Below, one piece after another: positions 16,800-25,531 of a stretch of 64,000 bases of DNA (its first letter is position 1; each line of letters begins with the position of its first letter). The notes under the pieces are model-generated. The model had not been told where the DNA came from. It saw nothing but the letters and a program-made list of their open reading frames with translations, and did no database searches. Source of the DNA: Neokomagataea tanensis (GTDB taxonomy: Bacteria > Pseudomonadota > Alphaproteobacteria > Acetobacterales > Acetobacteraceae); contig NZ_CP032485.1 in NCBI RefSeq assembly GCF_006542335.1, forward strand, positions 2,029,001-2,093,000, read 5' to 3'. Made by a program: the position numbers and the translations under genes.

Positions 16800-19379
16800 T
16801 TAGAATGAAGCGTTGATACGCCCGTAATAGTAACCGCCATACATCGGAACTTGTGCTGAGTCCTGGTCGTAGACTGTTGCGCCAAGGCTGTTTACAAATT
16901 CTGGCACCTTACGTGGGCGAATGTTGAAGAGGTTATTGCCACCGACGGCTACGTGCCAATGCTCGTTGAAGCGGTAGCCAATTTCCAAATCAGTTAGCCA
17001 ACGAGGAGTGTTTTTAAACTGATAAAAGCAGGAGTTTGAATATTGGAGGCTGTTTCCGTCTTTCGGGCAGATTGCCGTAGACGGTGTCCAATCTTCATAC
17101 GTCAGCATACCAGTCGTTTCGCCGTAACGCGTTTGGCGTAGGTTGACGTCCCAATTCTGGTAGGTCCAGTAAGCGTTTAAGATAAGCTTGCTGCGTGGAT
17201 ATTCTGTTGTGATTGCTGCGATGTTTTGTTCTGTCAGCAAGGGCTGGCCGTTTGCGCCAATCCCATTGTGATGAAGGCGCGTGCGGTTTAGGTCCAAGGC
17301 AGCGCTTACGTCGAGATTGCCAAATTTGTGTAGGTGAAACAGATAGTCCGTTTTGATGTCCAAGCCTTGAGTGCGTGTACTTGCACCATTGGCAAAATAA
17401 TAGGCTGAGACGTTGTTATAATCACTTGGCGTAATGGTGCTAGGTAGGACCAGACCCATTTGTTCAATGGCTGAAATGGCCGCAAGTCCGTTGGTTGTTC
17501 CACCTTGGACGATCCGGTCACGAATGTTGATTTGGTATACGTCGGTTTCAACATGCCAACCGGTAATTGGCTCTACGACGATACCACCGCTCGCGCTGAC
17601 GGAGCGTTCTGGTTTCAACGGGGATGCACCAAGCGAACGGCCTGCTGCCGAGTTGACGGGGAGGAGACCACCCGCGCCGTTTGGCGATACGTTCAAAGCG
17701 CTGAAGTTTTGCTCAGCGAGTGTGGGAGCACGGAAACCGTTGCTGATCGTCGCGCGGATACCGATGCGCTTGGTAAAGTCGTAACGGGTGGAGACTTTGC
17801 CGATTTCGTTATTACCAACGTCTGTGTAATGCTCAAAACGCCCCGCAAAATCCACTTCCCACTTTGGGGTAAAGTGGAAATCACCGTCCATATAGCCAGC
17901 CCAAATATTGCGCCACCATGTTCCGGCGTCTTGTGGGGTCAGGCCCGCATAACCGGACGTGCCGCCCAGTTCGTATGAGGCAGGGTTGCCTTCAATAATT
18001 TTATACCCGTCCAAGCGGTGTTGAGCGCCGAAAGCCCATGTGACTGGTACAGCGTTAAAAAGGTTGAAATGACGGCGGAAATCTAGGCTGTTCGTCCATT
18101 GAGACATGGCATAGGTTTCTGCACGCGCATCAGTGGGGGTGTAGCCCGTTGCAGCGTAAAGGTTCGGGTTGGCCGTATTTTTATTGCCAATAATGTTTCT
18201 GTCTTGGCCATAAACTGTGTTGAGGTCCCAATCGAAGCCGAAGACTTCTCCCTTTAGGCCTAACAAGGCTGCAAAGTCGTTTTCTTCGTTGGTCTCGATT
18301 GGGGAGAAGCCGTATGGATGTATTTCAGGTATTACGGCAGGCGTACGGTAGTTTTCAAAGCCTTCTGAATGGCGATGAGCGTAAGTAATCTGGCCATAGA
18401 AGTCGGTCGTTTCGGTTACTGAGTGGCCAAAATTAACGAACAGATTTTCCCGTGTTTCCTCGGGCGTACTCATAATTTTGTTGCTGGTTGCGGGAGGCTG
18501 GTATCCACCAGCAGGTGCAGTGTAGACTTGGCCTGCTGCGTCTGCCGGCCCGTAATTTACCAGACGATGGTCAAAAACGTTTTTCGTTACGAAGTGGTCG
18601 GCATGTGTAAGCTGTCCGGCAATATGAACGTAGCCGTCTTTCCCCCATTTAAAGCCGCCATCTCCGTTGATTTGGTATTGCCAGCCATCGCCATTATAGG
18701 CATTTGCTCCAGTTTGAGCTGACATGTTGAAGCCGTGGTTTTGTTTTTTGGTGATGATATTGACCACGCCGGCAATCGCATCGGAACCGTACATAGCAGC
18801 CGCGCCATCTTCCAGTACCTCAATATGATCTACCATATTGGCAGGTATCATACTGAGGTCCACAGGCGTTGCGCCGAATTCCGGCCCACTGTCTTGATAA
18901 ATATTAGCGGTGGTATGACGGCGTTTTCCGTCGACCAGCACGAGAACCTGATTTGGATTGAGGCCGCGCATACGAATGGATGACGTCAGGGCGCCAGTAT
19001 CAGCACCCATATTGGAAACGTTAATTTGGGCGTAAGTGCGTGTGATGGCATCGGCCAGATTCACCATGCCTGAACGTCGCAACGTAGCATTAGAAATAAC
19101 GCTGATTGGAGCAATGCTCTGGCGCGCATGGCGGTTTGTAGCATGTGTGCCTGTTACAACGACGGATTCATCTTCGGAACGTGGTTCAATGTAGCGGTGG
19201 CGAGGAGAGGTGGGTGCAACGTGATGTGGTGGTGTTGCTGCATTTTTAGATGATATTTTTGAAGGATGATTTGTTTTTTTAAGATGATTAGTTGCAGCTT
19301 CCGCCGCGGAGAAAGGAGCGCTGATATAAGCTGTTGAGGCTAAAATAGTCGCAAATAAAAGGTGTTGACGCCGTTTCAT
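16800..19379 (-). CDS. TonB-dependent outer-membrane receptor
   Basis: An outer-membrane beta barrel that imports a scarce ligand using the TonB energy system. I chose the start at 19379 (MKRRQHLLFAT) because it gives a clean signal peptide ending near FSAAEA; the frame itself extends 14 codons further. Length is 859 residues. An N-terminal plug domain (about 75-200) begins with the TonB-box-like ESVVVTGT and contains MRGLNPNQVLVLVDGKRRH and YGSDAIAGVVNIITKK. The barrel follows and ends in an aromatic residue (GRINASF), as barrel-assembly needs. It lies downstream of the class V aminotransferase gene on the same strand, 183 bases away, so the ligand may relate to that enzyme. No heme- or siderophore-specific motif is recognisable. 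Confidence 0.92.
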   Translation of the reverse strand: MKRRQHLLFATILASTAYISAPFSAAEAATNHLKKTNHPSKISSKNAATPPHHVAPTSPRHRYIEPRSEDESVVVTGTHATNRHARQSIAPISVISNATLRRSGMVNLADAITRTYAQINVSNMGADTGALTSSIRMRGLNPNQVLVLVDGKRRHTTANIYQDSGPEFGATPVDLSMIPANMVDHIEVLEDGAAAMYGSDAIAGVVNIITKKQNHGFNMSAQTGANAYNGDGWQYQINGDGGFKWGKDGYVHIAGQLTHADHFVTKNVFDHRLVNYGPADAAGQVYTAPAGGYQPPATSNKIMSTPEETRENLFVNFGHSVTETTDFYGQITYAHRHSEGFENYRTPAVIPEIHPYGFSPIETNEENDFAALLGLKGEVFGFDWDLNTVYGQDRNIIGNKNTANPNLYAATGYTPTDARAETYAMSQWTNSLDFRRHFNLFNAVPVTWAFGAQHRLDGYKIIEGNPASYELGGTSGYAGLTPQDAGTWWRNIWAGYMDGDFHFTPKWEVDFAGRFEHYTDVGNNEIGKVSTRYDFTKRIGIRATISNGFRAPTLAEQNFSALNVSPNGAGGLLPVNSAAGRSLGASPLKPERSVSASGGIVVEPITGWHVETDVYQINIRDRIVQGGTTNGLAAISAIEQMGLVLPSTITPSDYNNVSAYYFANGASTRTQGLDIKTDYLFHLHKFGNLDVSAALDLNRTRLHHNGIGANGQPLLTEQNIAAITTEYPRSKLILNAYWTYQNWDVNLRQTRYGETTGMLTYEDWTPSTAICPKDGNSLQYSNSCFYQFKNTPRWLTDLEIGYRFNEHWHVAVGGNNLFNIRPRKVPEFVNSLGATVYDQDSAQVPMYGGYYYGRINASF

Positions 19380-19513
19380 AACGATCCCTGTCTCGTTGAA
19401 GAGGTGAGACAAGTCGATCACTAAAGAGCGAGGTGATCAATTATGTTTCTTATCCGATATGTTTTTGTCTGTCGTTTTGTTGCTGTATGGACACAATTTG
19501 ACATGGAGATTTT

Positions 19514-19550
19514 TCGAATGAATCCTCGGTTAAAGTGAGGATCCATTCGA
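19514..19550. other. Inverted repeat between the receptor and PLP-enzyme genes
   Basis: A 14-bp inverted repeat with one mismatch (left arm 19514-19527, right arm 19537-19550, 9-base loop) lies 12 bases beyond the PLP-enzyme stop. On the minus-strand transcript it is followed by A-rich sequence, not by U residues. It could be an intercistronic stabilising hairpin or a weak terminator that sets the ratio of the two products. Confidence 0.5.
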
Positions 19551-19562
19551 AGTGGGGCACGA

Positions 19563-21065
19563 TTAAGCAGCTGGTTTGAAACGGGCTGTAGTACGGTCAA
19601 CCTGATAGAAAGAAGCCGTAGCATGCGGGTTTAGGGCAAGGTCCGAGACGGATTTCAGGATAAAGTCTACCTTTTCATCACTCATTAACACGCTGAAGTT
19701 AAGACGGACCCATCCTGGCTTCTCAATTTCTTCTCCGCTCATGATAGCGGAGCGAATTGTTTCAGATTCGGATTCGTCGATATCAAGCAGGCGGTGTGCA
19801 TATGGGCCTGCACACGCACAGCCGCCGCGAGCTTGGATCCCGTATTTGTCAGATAGCATGCGGGTGAAGAGCTGTTGGTGAACAAAGCCGCCGTTTTCGA
19901 GGTCGTGGATACGAAAAGAGAAAATTGGTAGGGCGGAAGCGTGGGTATTTCCCAAAATTTCGATGGCGGGATGGTTTTTCCACGCGGCAAGGGCTTTTTG
20001 CCGCAGGTGATCCTGTCGTGCTTCCAAGTAGGCCGCGCCAATTGCATCTTTGGCAATAAAAGCAAGGGCGGCTCTTATGTCACCTAAGACGTTCGGCGTG
20101 CCACCTTCCTCGCGGGCAGTCAGAGAGTCGCTGTAGTCGTGGCCCCAAGGAGATACAAATTTTACAGTGCCACCGCCCGGTGCTGAGGGCGTACGGCGCT
20201 TAAAGGCATCATCGCGCACTATTAAAATGCCGGAAGCGCCCGGACCACCGAGAAATTTGTGGCAGGAAACAACAACTGCATCTTTTTCTTCAGGCGTGCC
20301 AGATTTCATATCGATGGGGAGGTAAGGGCCACCGCCAGCATAATCCCAAAAAGCCAAGGCGTTAAAGCGTTTGAGAAGCCGTGTGACGGCATCAACGTCA
20401 GTTACGATACCGGTCACGTTCGATGCGGCGGAAAATGAGCCAATTTTCAGGCGCTTGTTTTCGGGGTCAGAGTGTTTGACTTTTTCCAACTCGGCTTCGA
20501 GCACCGTTAGATCGGGGCCACCAAAAGGAGCTTCGGGGATCTCAACAATTTCTGCGCCACATTCGCGCCAAGGCAAAATATTTGAATGATGTTCGTACGG
20601 GCCGATAAAAATGATTGGCCGTGAGCCGTATGTGCAATACAGTGGGATTTCAGCCAGGTGCACAAGTCGATTTAAACCAGACGTGGCGCCAGCGCCTGAG
20701 AAGATCGTACTAAATTTGCCTTGAGGTGCACCGCAGAGTTCAGCAATTGTGCGGCGTGCTTCATTGCGTAGCCGGGTCATGCTGCTTCCGCAATAAGATG
20801 CTTCGGTATGGCTGTTCGCATAAAATGGCAGAACATGCTCCATGACAAACCGCTCAATGGGTGCCAATGCGCGGCCCGAAGCAACATAGTCGGCGTAAAG
20901 TAGCGGGACGGTACCGAAATGAGTTTGAATGAGTGTCCCGTCGCCAATAACATCATTCTTCAATCCTTCAACACCTCTGGTGCGGAGGGAATGTCCGAAA
21001 GCCTTAAAGGCGCTGACACTATCATTTGGAAGAATGGAGGGCGCTTCATGCAGGGACATTGTCAT
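19563..21065 (-). CDS. Class V aminotransferase-fold PLP enzyme, cysteine-desulfurase-like
   Basis: A 500-residue pyridoxal-phosphate enzyme of fold type I. The cofactor lysine is Lys270 (SCHKFLGG) and the aspartate that pairs with the pyridine nitrogen is Asp241 (WDYAG). A histidine pair at 159-160 (YEHHSN) matches the ring-stacking region of cysteine desulfurases. Near the C-terminus the motif GGCACAG puts Cys416 and Cys418 where desulfurases keep the persulfide-carrying cysteine. It is about 100 residues longer than IscS/SufS and has no isc or suf neighbours. It sits between a TonB receptor (downstream, same strand) and a divergent Lrp regulator with a permease. Breakdown of an imported sulfur- or amine-containing compound is a possible role, not a proven one. 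Confidence 0.85.
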   Translation of the reverse strand: MTMSLHEAPSILPNDSVSAFKAFGHSLRTRGVEGLKNDVIGDGTLIQTHFGTVPLLYADYVASGRALAPIERFVMEHVLPFYANSHTEASYCGSSMTRLRNEARRTIAELCGAPQGKFSTIFSGAGATSGLNRLVHLAEIPLYCTYGSRPIIFIGPYEHHSNILPWRECGAEIVEIPEAPFGGPDLTVLEAELEKVKHSDPENKRLKIGSFSAASNVTGIVTDVDAVTRLLKRFNALAFWDYAGGGPYLPIDMKSGTPEEKDAVVVSCHKFLGGPGASGILIVRDDAFKRRTPSAPGGGTVKFVSPWGHDYSDSLTAREEGGTPNVLGDIRAALAFIAKDAIGAAYLEARQDHLRQKALAAWKNHPAIEILGNTHASALPIFSFRIHDLENGGFVHQQLFTRMLSDKYGIQARGGCACAGPYAHRLLDIDESESETIRSAIMSGEEIEKPGWVRLNFSVLMSDEKVDFILKSVSDLALNPHATASFYQVDRTTARFKPAA

Positions 21066-21177
21066 CGATCATTTGCTGAGAAAGTTGGCGTGTTGAGAGA
21101 AGATTATCGTCCTTTGAGCAAAGAAAAATGCCTTTTTTATAGATTTTAAGAGTGATTTTGTGGTCATATGAAGCATT

Positions 21178-21639
21178 ATGAGTGAAAAATTAGATCATAT
21201 TGACCGTGAAATCGTTCGAATCTTGCAAAAGCAAGGAACTCCTTCTCAGCGTGAACTGGCTGAGCGTGTAGGCTTGTCTCAGAACGCTTGTTGGCGGCGC
21301 TTGCATGCCTTGCGCAACCAAGGTGTAATTTGCCGTGATACGGTCCGGCTTGATCCTAAAGCATTGGGACTTGAGCTCACGGTTTTCGTGCTTGTACGTA
21401 CTCGGCATCACGCGCGTGAGTGGTTTGAGACTTTTCGAAATGTCGTAATGGCCATCCCAAACATTGTTGATTTTTTTAGGATCGCAGGTGAGTATGATTA
21501 TCTTATGAAAGTTGTTGCGCGGGATATGAAAGATTTTGACCGCGTGTATCAGCAGATAATTGGGCGTGTCGAACTTGATGCGATAACGTCATACATGACG
21601 ATGGAGACTTTTGCGGATAATCGCGATCTTCCCGTCTGA
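21178..21639 (+). CDS. Lrp/AsnC family transcriptional regulator
   Basis: A 153-residue DNA-binding regulator that usually senses an amino acid. The N-terminal helix-turn-helix spans about 4-60 (LDHIDREIVRILQKQG, then SQRELAERVGLSQNACWRRL). The C-terminal RAM ligand-binding domain spans about 67-145 (GEYDYLMKVVARDMKDFD). It is divergent from the class V PLP enzyme (112 bases between starts) and 14 bases upstream of an amino-acid permease. By the usual logic of this family it probably controls both sides and itself. The intergenic region is AT-rich, suiting Lrp binding, but no exact operator could be marked. Confidence 0.93.
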   Translation: MSEKLDHIDREIVRILQKQGTPSQRELAERVGLSQNACWRRLHALRNQGVICRDTVRLDPKALGLELTVFVLVRTRHHAREWFETFRNVVMAIPNIVDFFRIAGEYDYLMKVVARDMKDFDRVYQQIIGRVELDAITSYMTMETFADNRDLPV

Positions 21640-21653
21640 GATAAGGATTTTTC

Positions 21654-22958
21654 ATGCAACAAGACGGCCAGCTCGCCCAAAGCCTTCGCACGCGCCATGT
21701 GATTATGATCGCATTGGGTGGTGTGATTGGGGCAGGTTTTTTCATTGGTTCATCAGCTGCACTCTCCTTGGCTGGTCCAATGGTGCTGCTTTCTTATGTG
21801 TTGTGTGGTTTGTTTGTCTACGTAACAAATTTGATGATGCGGGATTTAGCTTTCGCGGTACCGGGGCGGCATTCGTTTCTGGGGCAAATCCGGCAGGCCT
21901 TAGGGCCGCGCATGGCGTTCGTGGCAGGTTGGACGTATCTTATCACCTGGATTATTGTGCTTGCTGTTGAGGCTATAGCGATTACCAACATGCTGGCACC
22001 ATATGTACCAGTACCTTATGTGGTGTTGGAGTTGGCTATTATTGGTCTTATGACAGGAATCAACCTATTGTCTGTCAAAGGCTATGGTGAATTCGAATAC
22101 TGGTTTTCGACTGTTAAAATTGTTGCGTTAGTTTCCTTTATCGCGATTGGTGCATGGCTAGTTGGTACGCACCCGGCTAATAATATTCAGCACAATTTAA
22201 TGGATCATGGTGGATTATTACCGCATGGTCCACTGGCTCTTCTTGCCGTGCTGCCGACCATTCTCTTTTCTATGGGTGGGAGTGAAATCGCCACTATTGC
22301 TGCCGTAGAAACAGAGGATGCGCAGGAAAATATTGCGCGGGCAGCCCGAACGATCCCAATGCGGATTGGCGTTTTTTATCTCCTTACTATCGGTTTGATC
22401 CTTTGTTTGGTGCCTTGGAGCGATGTTGTGCCGGGGCAGTCACCTTTCTTGTTGGTGCTGAACCGCTTTCATGTGCCTTTTGCTTTCTCGGCATTGTTTG
22501 TCGTGATTTTAACAGCAGCGGTTTCAACGCTGAACTCTGGCATTTACGCTACGTCGCGCATCTTATTTGAGATGGCAGAGGGTGGAAGCGCGCCCGCCAT
22601 ATTTTTGAAAATAGATGAAAAGACTAAGCTACCACGGCGCGCCTTGCTGACATGCGTTGGAGTGGCTGTGTTGATTGCTGTAACCGCTATTATCTCTCCC
22701 GATAAGATTTTTGCGCTTTTGGTCAGCCTGACGGGTGGCTTTATGCTTGTTTACAATGCCGTTATTATTTTGGCGCGGTTGAAGGTGGTCGAGCAAGGTC
22801 GTTGGGTCTGTTATTTTGGCTTGGCGGTTATTGGGTGCGTGCTCGTTGCTATGGCGCTGCAAATGGAAACTCGCTCCCAGATTGGTATTGGGTTTGGTGC
22901 TTTACTGCTTATTTTATTGGCTGACCGGGTCCGTTCTAGGTTCTCGTCACGTTCTTAG
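21654..22958 (+). CDS. APC-family amino-acid permease
   Basis: A 434-residue inner-membrane secondary transporter with about twelve predicted helices. The first helix carries the APC hallmark IALGGVIGAGFFIGSS, with the unwound glycine motif used for substrate binding, following the short cytoplasmic start SLRTRHVIMIA. The pattern resembles the AAT/GABA-permease group (GabP, LysP, CycA). It lies 14 bases after the Lrp-type regulator, almost surely in one operon. The substrate is unknown; context suggests an amino acid handled by the adjacent PLP enzyme. Confidence 0.92.
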   Translation: MQQDGQLAQSLRTRHVIMIALGGVIGAGFFIGSSAALSLAGPMVLLSYVLCGLFVYVTNLMMRDLAFAVPGRHSFLGQIRQALGPRMAFVAGWTYLITWIIVLAVEAIAITNMLAPYVPVPYVVLELAIIGLMTGINLLSVKGYGEFEYWFSTVKIVALVSFIAIGAWLVGTHPANNIQHNLMDHGGLLPHGPLALLAVLPTILFSMGGSEIATIAAVETEDAQENIARAARTIPMRIGVFYLLTIGLILCLVPWSDVVPGQSPFLLVLNRFHVPFAFSALFVVILTAAVSTLNSGIYATSRILFEMAEGGSAPAIFLKIDEKTKLPRRALLTCVGVAVLIAVTAIISPDKIFALLVSLTGGFMLVYNAVIILARLKVVEQGRWVCYFGLAVIGCVLVAMALQMETRSQIGIGFGALLLILLADRVRSRFSSRS

Positions 22959-23047
22959 AAGAAAAAATAACAATATTGGTTATTTATATGGCGAGTTTGC
23001 CCTCCAGACTCTTGTCGGATTCGGGGTAAATTTGCCATAGGGAAGGT

Positions 23048-24088
23048 ATGGAAGCCTTCCCGCGCCGTTCTTCTCGTGTTGAAAGTAGGGCGCACGCTCA
23101 GAGTGCGGCTCTGCCTGTTTTGTCGCCGTTACAGGTACAAGACCTTTTTGCTGCCCGGCTTGAAGAAATATGCACGAGTTTTGATACGTGGCACTACCCG
23201 CTTTTAGTTGGGGGTAAGCTCGGGGCTGCGGTTCCTGGCTTTGAGCGCGATGCGCTCCAGTTGTCCCTGACGGACTCCTCATTCGGCACTTCTATTGCGG
23301 TCGATATTCGGACAAATGCCTTCGAAGCTAGCGGTGCAGTCGCTGGAGACGAAGTCCGCGTCAGTGGTTTTCTAAGAGCTCGTGGGCAGCGTGGGCAGGC
23401 CGTACTTCGTTTTGAAGCAATAGCGCTTGAGCGGTGTGACCCAATTCGGGATAGTGTTTATGAAGCGGATAAAAAGCTTCTGACTCTCATGCGGCAGCTA
23501 CCGCATGAGCGGCAAGAATACCCGGCTATACAGGCATTCAGCATGTTAGTTGTATACCCCGCAGCCGAGCGTGAGACGACGTTAGCTCAATTTTGCTCAG
23601 CGCTTGGGAGTGGTGTGACAGCAGATCAATCCCGTTTTGTTGGTTTAGAACACGACAATATGCACCGCTTGCTGGCTGCCATTGAAACGTGTCGTGAGAC
23701 TGTATTGGTTATTCTCGGCGGGACGCGGAGCTTCCCGGAAATATGGTTCGACGATGCAGCTTTTTTAGAGGCTCTGACGAGGGTAAGCGCGCACCGTATT
23801 TTTGCGATGGAAAGCGAGGTTGAGCGAAGATTTGCCTCAAGAGTTGCCGATTACAATACAACCAGCGCAGAAGAAGCTGGGAATTATATACGTTCTAGAA
23901 ACGTACGGTTATGGCGCGTGCACGAAGAGGAGCGCGCGCAAATGGAAGAAATTGCCGCCTTAAGGGAAAGTGTTGAAGAGCTTTCTACCGTAAGGCCTGC
24001 ATTGTCGCTGCAGGCAAGGCTGGGTTTTGGCTGTATAATTTTTTTGCTGGGTATCGTTTTCACTCTGGTCGTATCAGTCTTTAAGTAA
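23048..24088 (+). CDS. Membrane-anchored exonuclease VII large-subunit-like protein, probably inactive
   Basis: A 346-residue protein that I read as a divergent XseA relative. Residues about 25-128 look like the XseA N-terminal OB fold (LSPLQVQDLF start; region ending LRFEAIALE). Residues about 165-290 parallel the catalytic core: LVVYPAAERETT in the ITSPTGA region, ILGGTRSFPEIWF where XseA has RGGGS-EDLW, and AMESEVERRFASRVAD where it has AVGHETD...ADFVAD. The catalytic arginine, histidine and aspartate are thus replaced. A short coiled coil (about 295-315) and one membrane helix (about 323-342, GFGCIIFLLGIVFTLVV) replace the long XseA C-terminus. No xseB is near. Its last 15 bases overlap the convergent glycosyltransferase gene. 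Function unknown; alignment was done by eye. Confidence 0.6.
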   Translation: MEAFPRRSSRVESRAHAQSAALPVLSPLQVQDLFAARLEEICTSFDTWHYPLLVGGKLGAAVPGFERDALQLSLTDSSFGTSIAVDIRTNAFEASGAVAGDEVRVSGFLRARGQRGQAVLRFEAIALERCDPIRDSVYEADKKLLTLMRQLPHERQEYPAIQAFSMLVVYPAAERETTLAQFCSALGSGVTADQSRFVGLEHDNMHRLLAAIETCRETVLVILGGTRSFPEIWFDDAAFLEALTRVSAHRIFAMESEVERRFASRVADYNTTSAEEAGNYIRSRNVRLWRVHEEERAQMEEIAALRESVEELSTVRPALSLQARLGFGCIIFLLGIVFTLVVSVFK

Positions 24089-24886
24089 ATTCAATTCCTC
24101 TTCCGATGGGCGTAACCTTCTAATGGTGAAGGTTTCAAATTCTACAAAGTCGTCTTCTACTTCTGAATCTGCGGGCAGAGGGGCAGGAGATGTAATTTGG
24201 GCGATCATTGCGCTCAATTTTTGTGAATACTCTTCGTCTTGAAAGTCTTCGTTGTCTTTGACGTCATAGTAGTCCGCTAAGGGTTGCGGCATAGTGGGGT
24301 CACATAGCCACGGGTAGTGCAGAACTCTCGCCTGATGCGCTTTTGTTACTTGGGTAATGTGATTTTGTGACGTGCTGTCCCAGAAGGGTATTTCTGCTAA
24401 ATGACGATCTGATGGGGATATGAAGAAACGCCCACCGAGGTGATCAGGAAAAGCCTCTGCTGCGCAATGTGTTATTTGTGACGTATATGGCGTGGCTTGG
24501 TTTTTGTTGTGGTTTTTTCCAAAGACTTTCCACTTTATTCCAAAGCTATTGTCTTGCTCTGTAAGCGCCGGAATGAAATCAATTCCGCTAAAAAACTCGT
24601 CTTGGTCTAAAATAATAAGCCATTCATCAGGGGGGGTATTGTCCAGTGCAAGCTTTATGAGCTTGCTCCGAGTTTGGTATGTCCGTGCTTTTTTCTTGGG
24701 GCGATATTCGAATATTTCGACGGCGACCTGATTTGTCAAAGAATAAGCAACTGGAAGTGTCTGATCAGAGGAGCCCGCATCAATGATGAGAATGCGGTGA
24801 AAACCTTGTAAAATGTGCCATGCGACCCACTCAGTCAGAACATGCTCTGCATTATATGTAAGGACTGCACAGGTCGCTTTTTGCAT
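24074..24886 (-). CDS. Glycosyltransferase family 2-like protein
   Basis: A 270-residue protein with a GT-A type start (CAVLTYNAEHVLTEWVAWH, then ILIIDAGSSDQT) and the metal-binding acidic motif LDQDEFF near residue 108. This matches the Glyco_tranf_2_4 / GT92-like group found in polysaccharide clusters. It has no membrane helix. The gene starts 5 bases after a lipoprotein gene on the same strand, so the two form an operon. Its 3' end overlaps the XseA-like gene by 15 bases, tail to tail. The acidic C-terminus (SEVEDDFVEFE) lies outside the catalytic fold. The donor sugar is unknown. Confidence 0.8.
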   Translation of the reverse strand: MQKATCAVLTYNAEHVLTEWVAWHILQGFHRILIIDAGSSDQTLPVAYSLTNQVAVEIFEYRPKKKARTYQTRSKLIKLALDNTPPDEWLIILDQDEFFSGIDFIPALTEQDNSFGIKWKVFGKNHNKNQATPYTSQITHCAAEAFPDHLGGRFFISPSDRHLAEIPFWDSTSQNHITQVTKAHQARVLHYPWLCDPTMPQPLADYYDVKDNEDFQDEEYSQKLSAMIAQITSPAPLPADSEVEDDFVEFETFTIRRLRPSEEELNLLKD

Positions 24887-24891
24887 GGCGC

Positions 24892-25347
24892 TTATCGTAG
24901 CTCGACGCGGACGACTGGGGTGTGAACAGAAACGTCTGTTTCGGCGTGAAGTTCGAGCTGTAAGGGTTTTGCACCAGCAGCGATAATTTTCTGGGACACA
25001 GAGTTGAGCAGTCCCTTGGACAGTTTCGCCAGCAGAGCCTGCTGTTCGGCCACAGTAGGTTGTGGGGGCGTCAAAGCACGCACAATGAAGAGGACATTGC
25101 TTTTGTGCTGCAAAGCAACCCTCGCAGCATGATCAACAACCGGTCCGTATTCGCTCTCGGCCGTGCCATCCGCGATGGACAGGAAAGGAGCTTTAGGAGC
25201 CTGTACGGCTTGTGCTGGTGGAGGGGGAGGGCTTGGCGGGCGCCCAGCATGCGAGTCGAAAGTACGCTGATCAATTAATTTGCATCCACCGAGCTGTGTG
25301 GTGGCTAAAAGCGCAAAAATGGTCAGGTAAAAAGAACGCGATCGCAT
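24892..25347 (-). CDS. Hypothetical lipoprotein
   Basis: A 151-residue secreted protein with a lipoprotein signal peptide: basic start (MRSRSFYL), hydrophobic core, and lipobox LGGC with the lipidated cysteine near residue 22. A proline-rich spacer (PPSPPPPPAQ) leads to a compact alpha/beta domain ending in VVRVELR. I do not recognise a family. It lies 5 bases before the glycosyltransferase gene and 184 bases from the divergent gap gene. A role at the cell envelope is inferred only from the signal. Confidence 0.8.
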   Translation of the reverse strand: MRSRSFYLTIFALLATTQLGGCKLIDQRTFDSHAGRPPSPPPPPAQAVQAPKAPFLSIADGTAESEYGPVVDHAARVALQHKSNVLFIVRALTPPQPTVAEQQALLAKLSKGLLNSVSQKIIAAGAKPLQLELHAETDVSVHTPVVRVELR

Positions 25348-25531
25348 GCGGCCCCTAAGACTGTGCAGAATTATAGATACGGCTATTTGTTACCATATCA
25401 GGTTACAGCAACCAGCAGCTAGGACAAGTTTGAAGTTGAGTTATGTCGAAAAACTGTCATGACCCCCTGTTGCTTCCTGACAGTGGTGCTATGGGTATTG
25501 CCGGTTCTTACGACATGCGGAGTACGCAGCC

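Noticed and set aside
19514..19550. Classic rho-independent terminator of the PLP enzyme gene
   Set aside because: The stem is good but no U tract follows on the minus-strand transcript.
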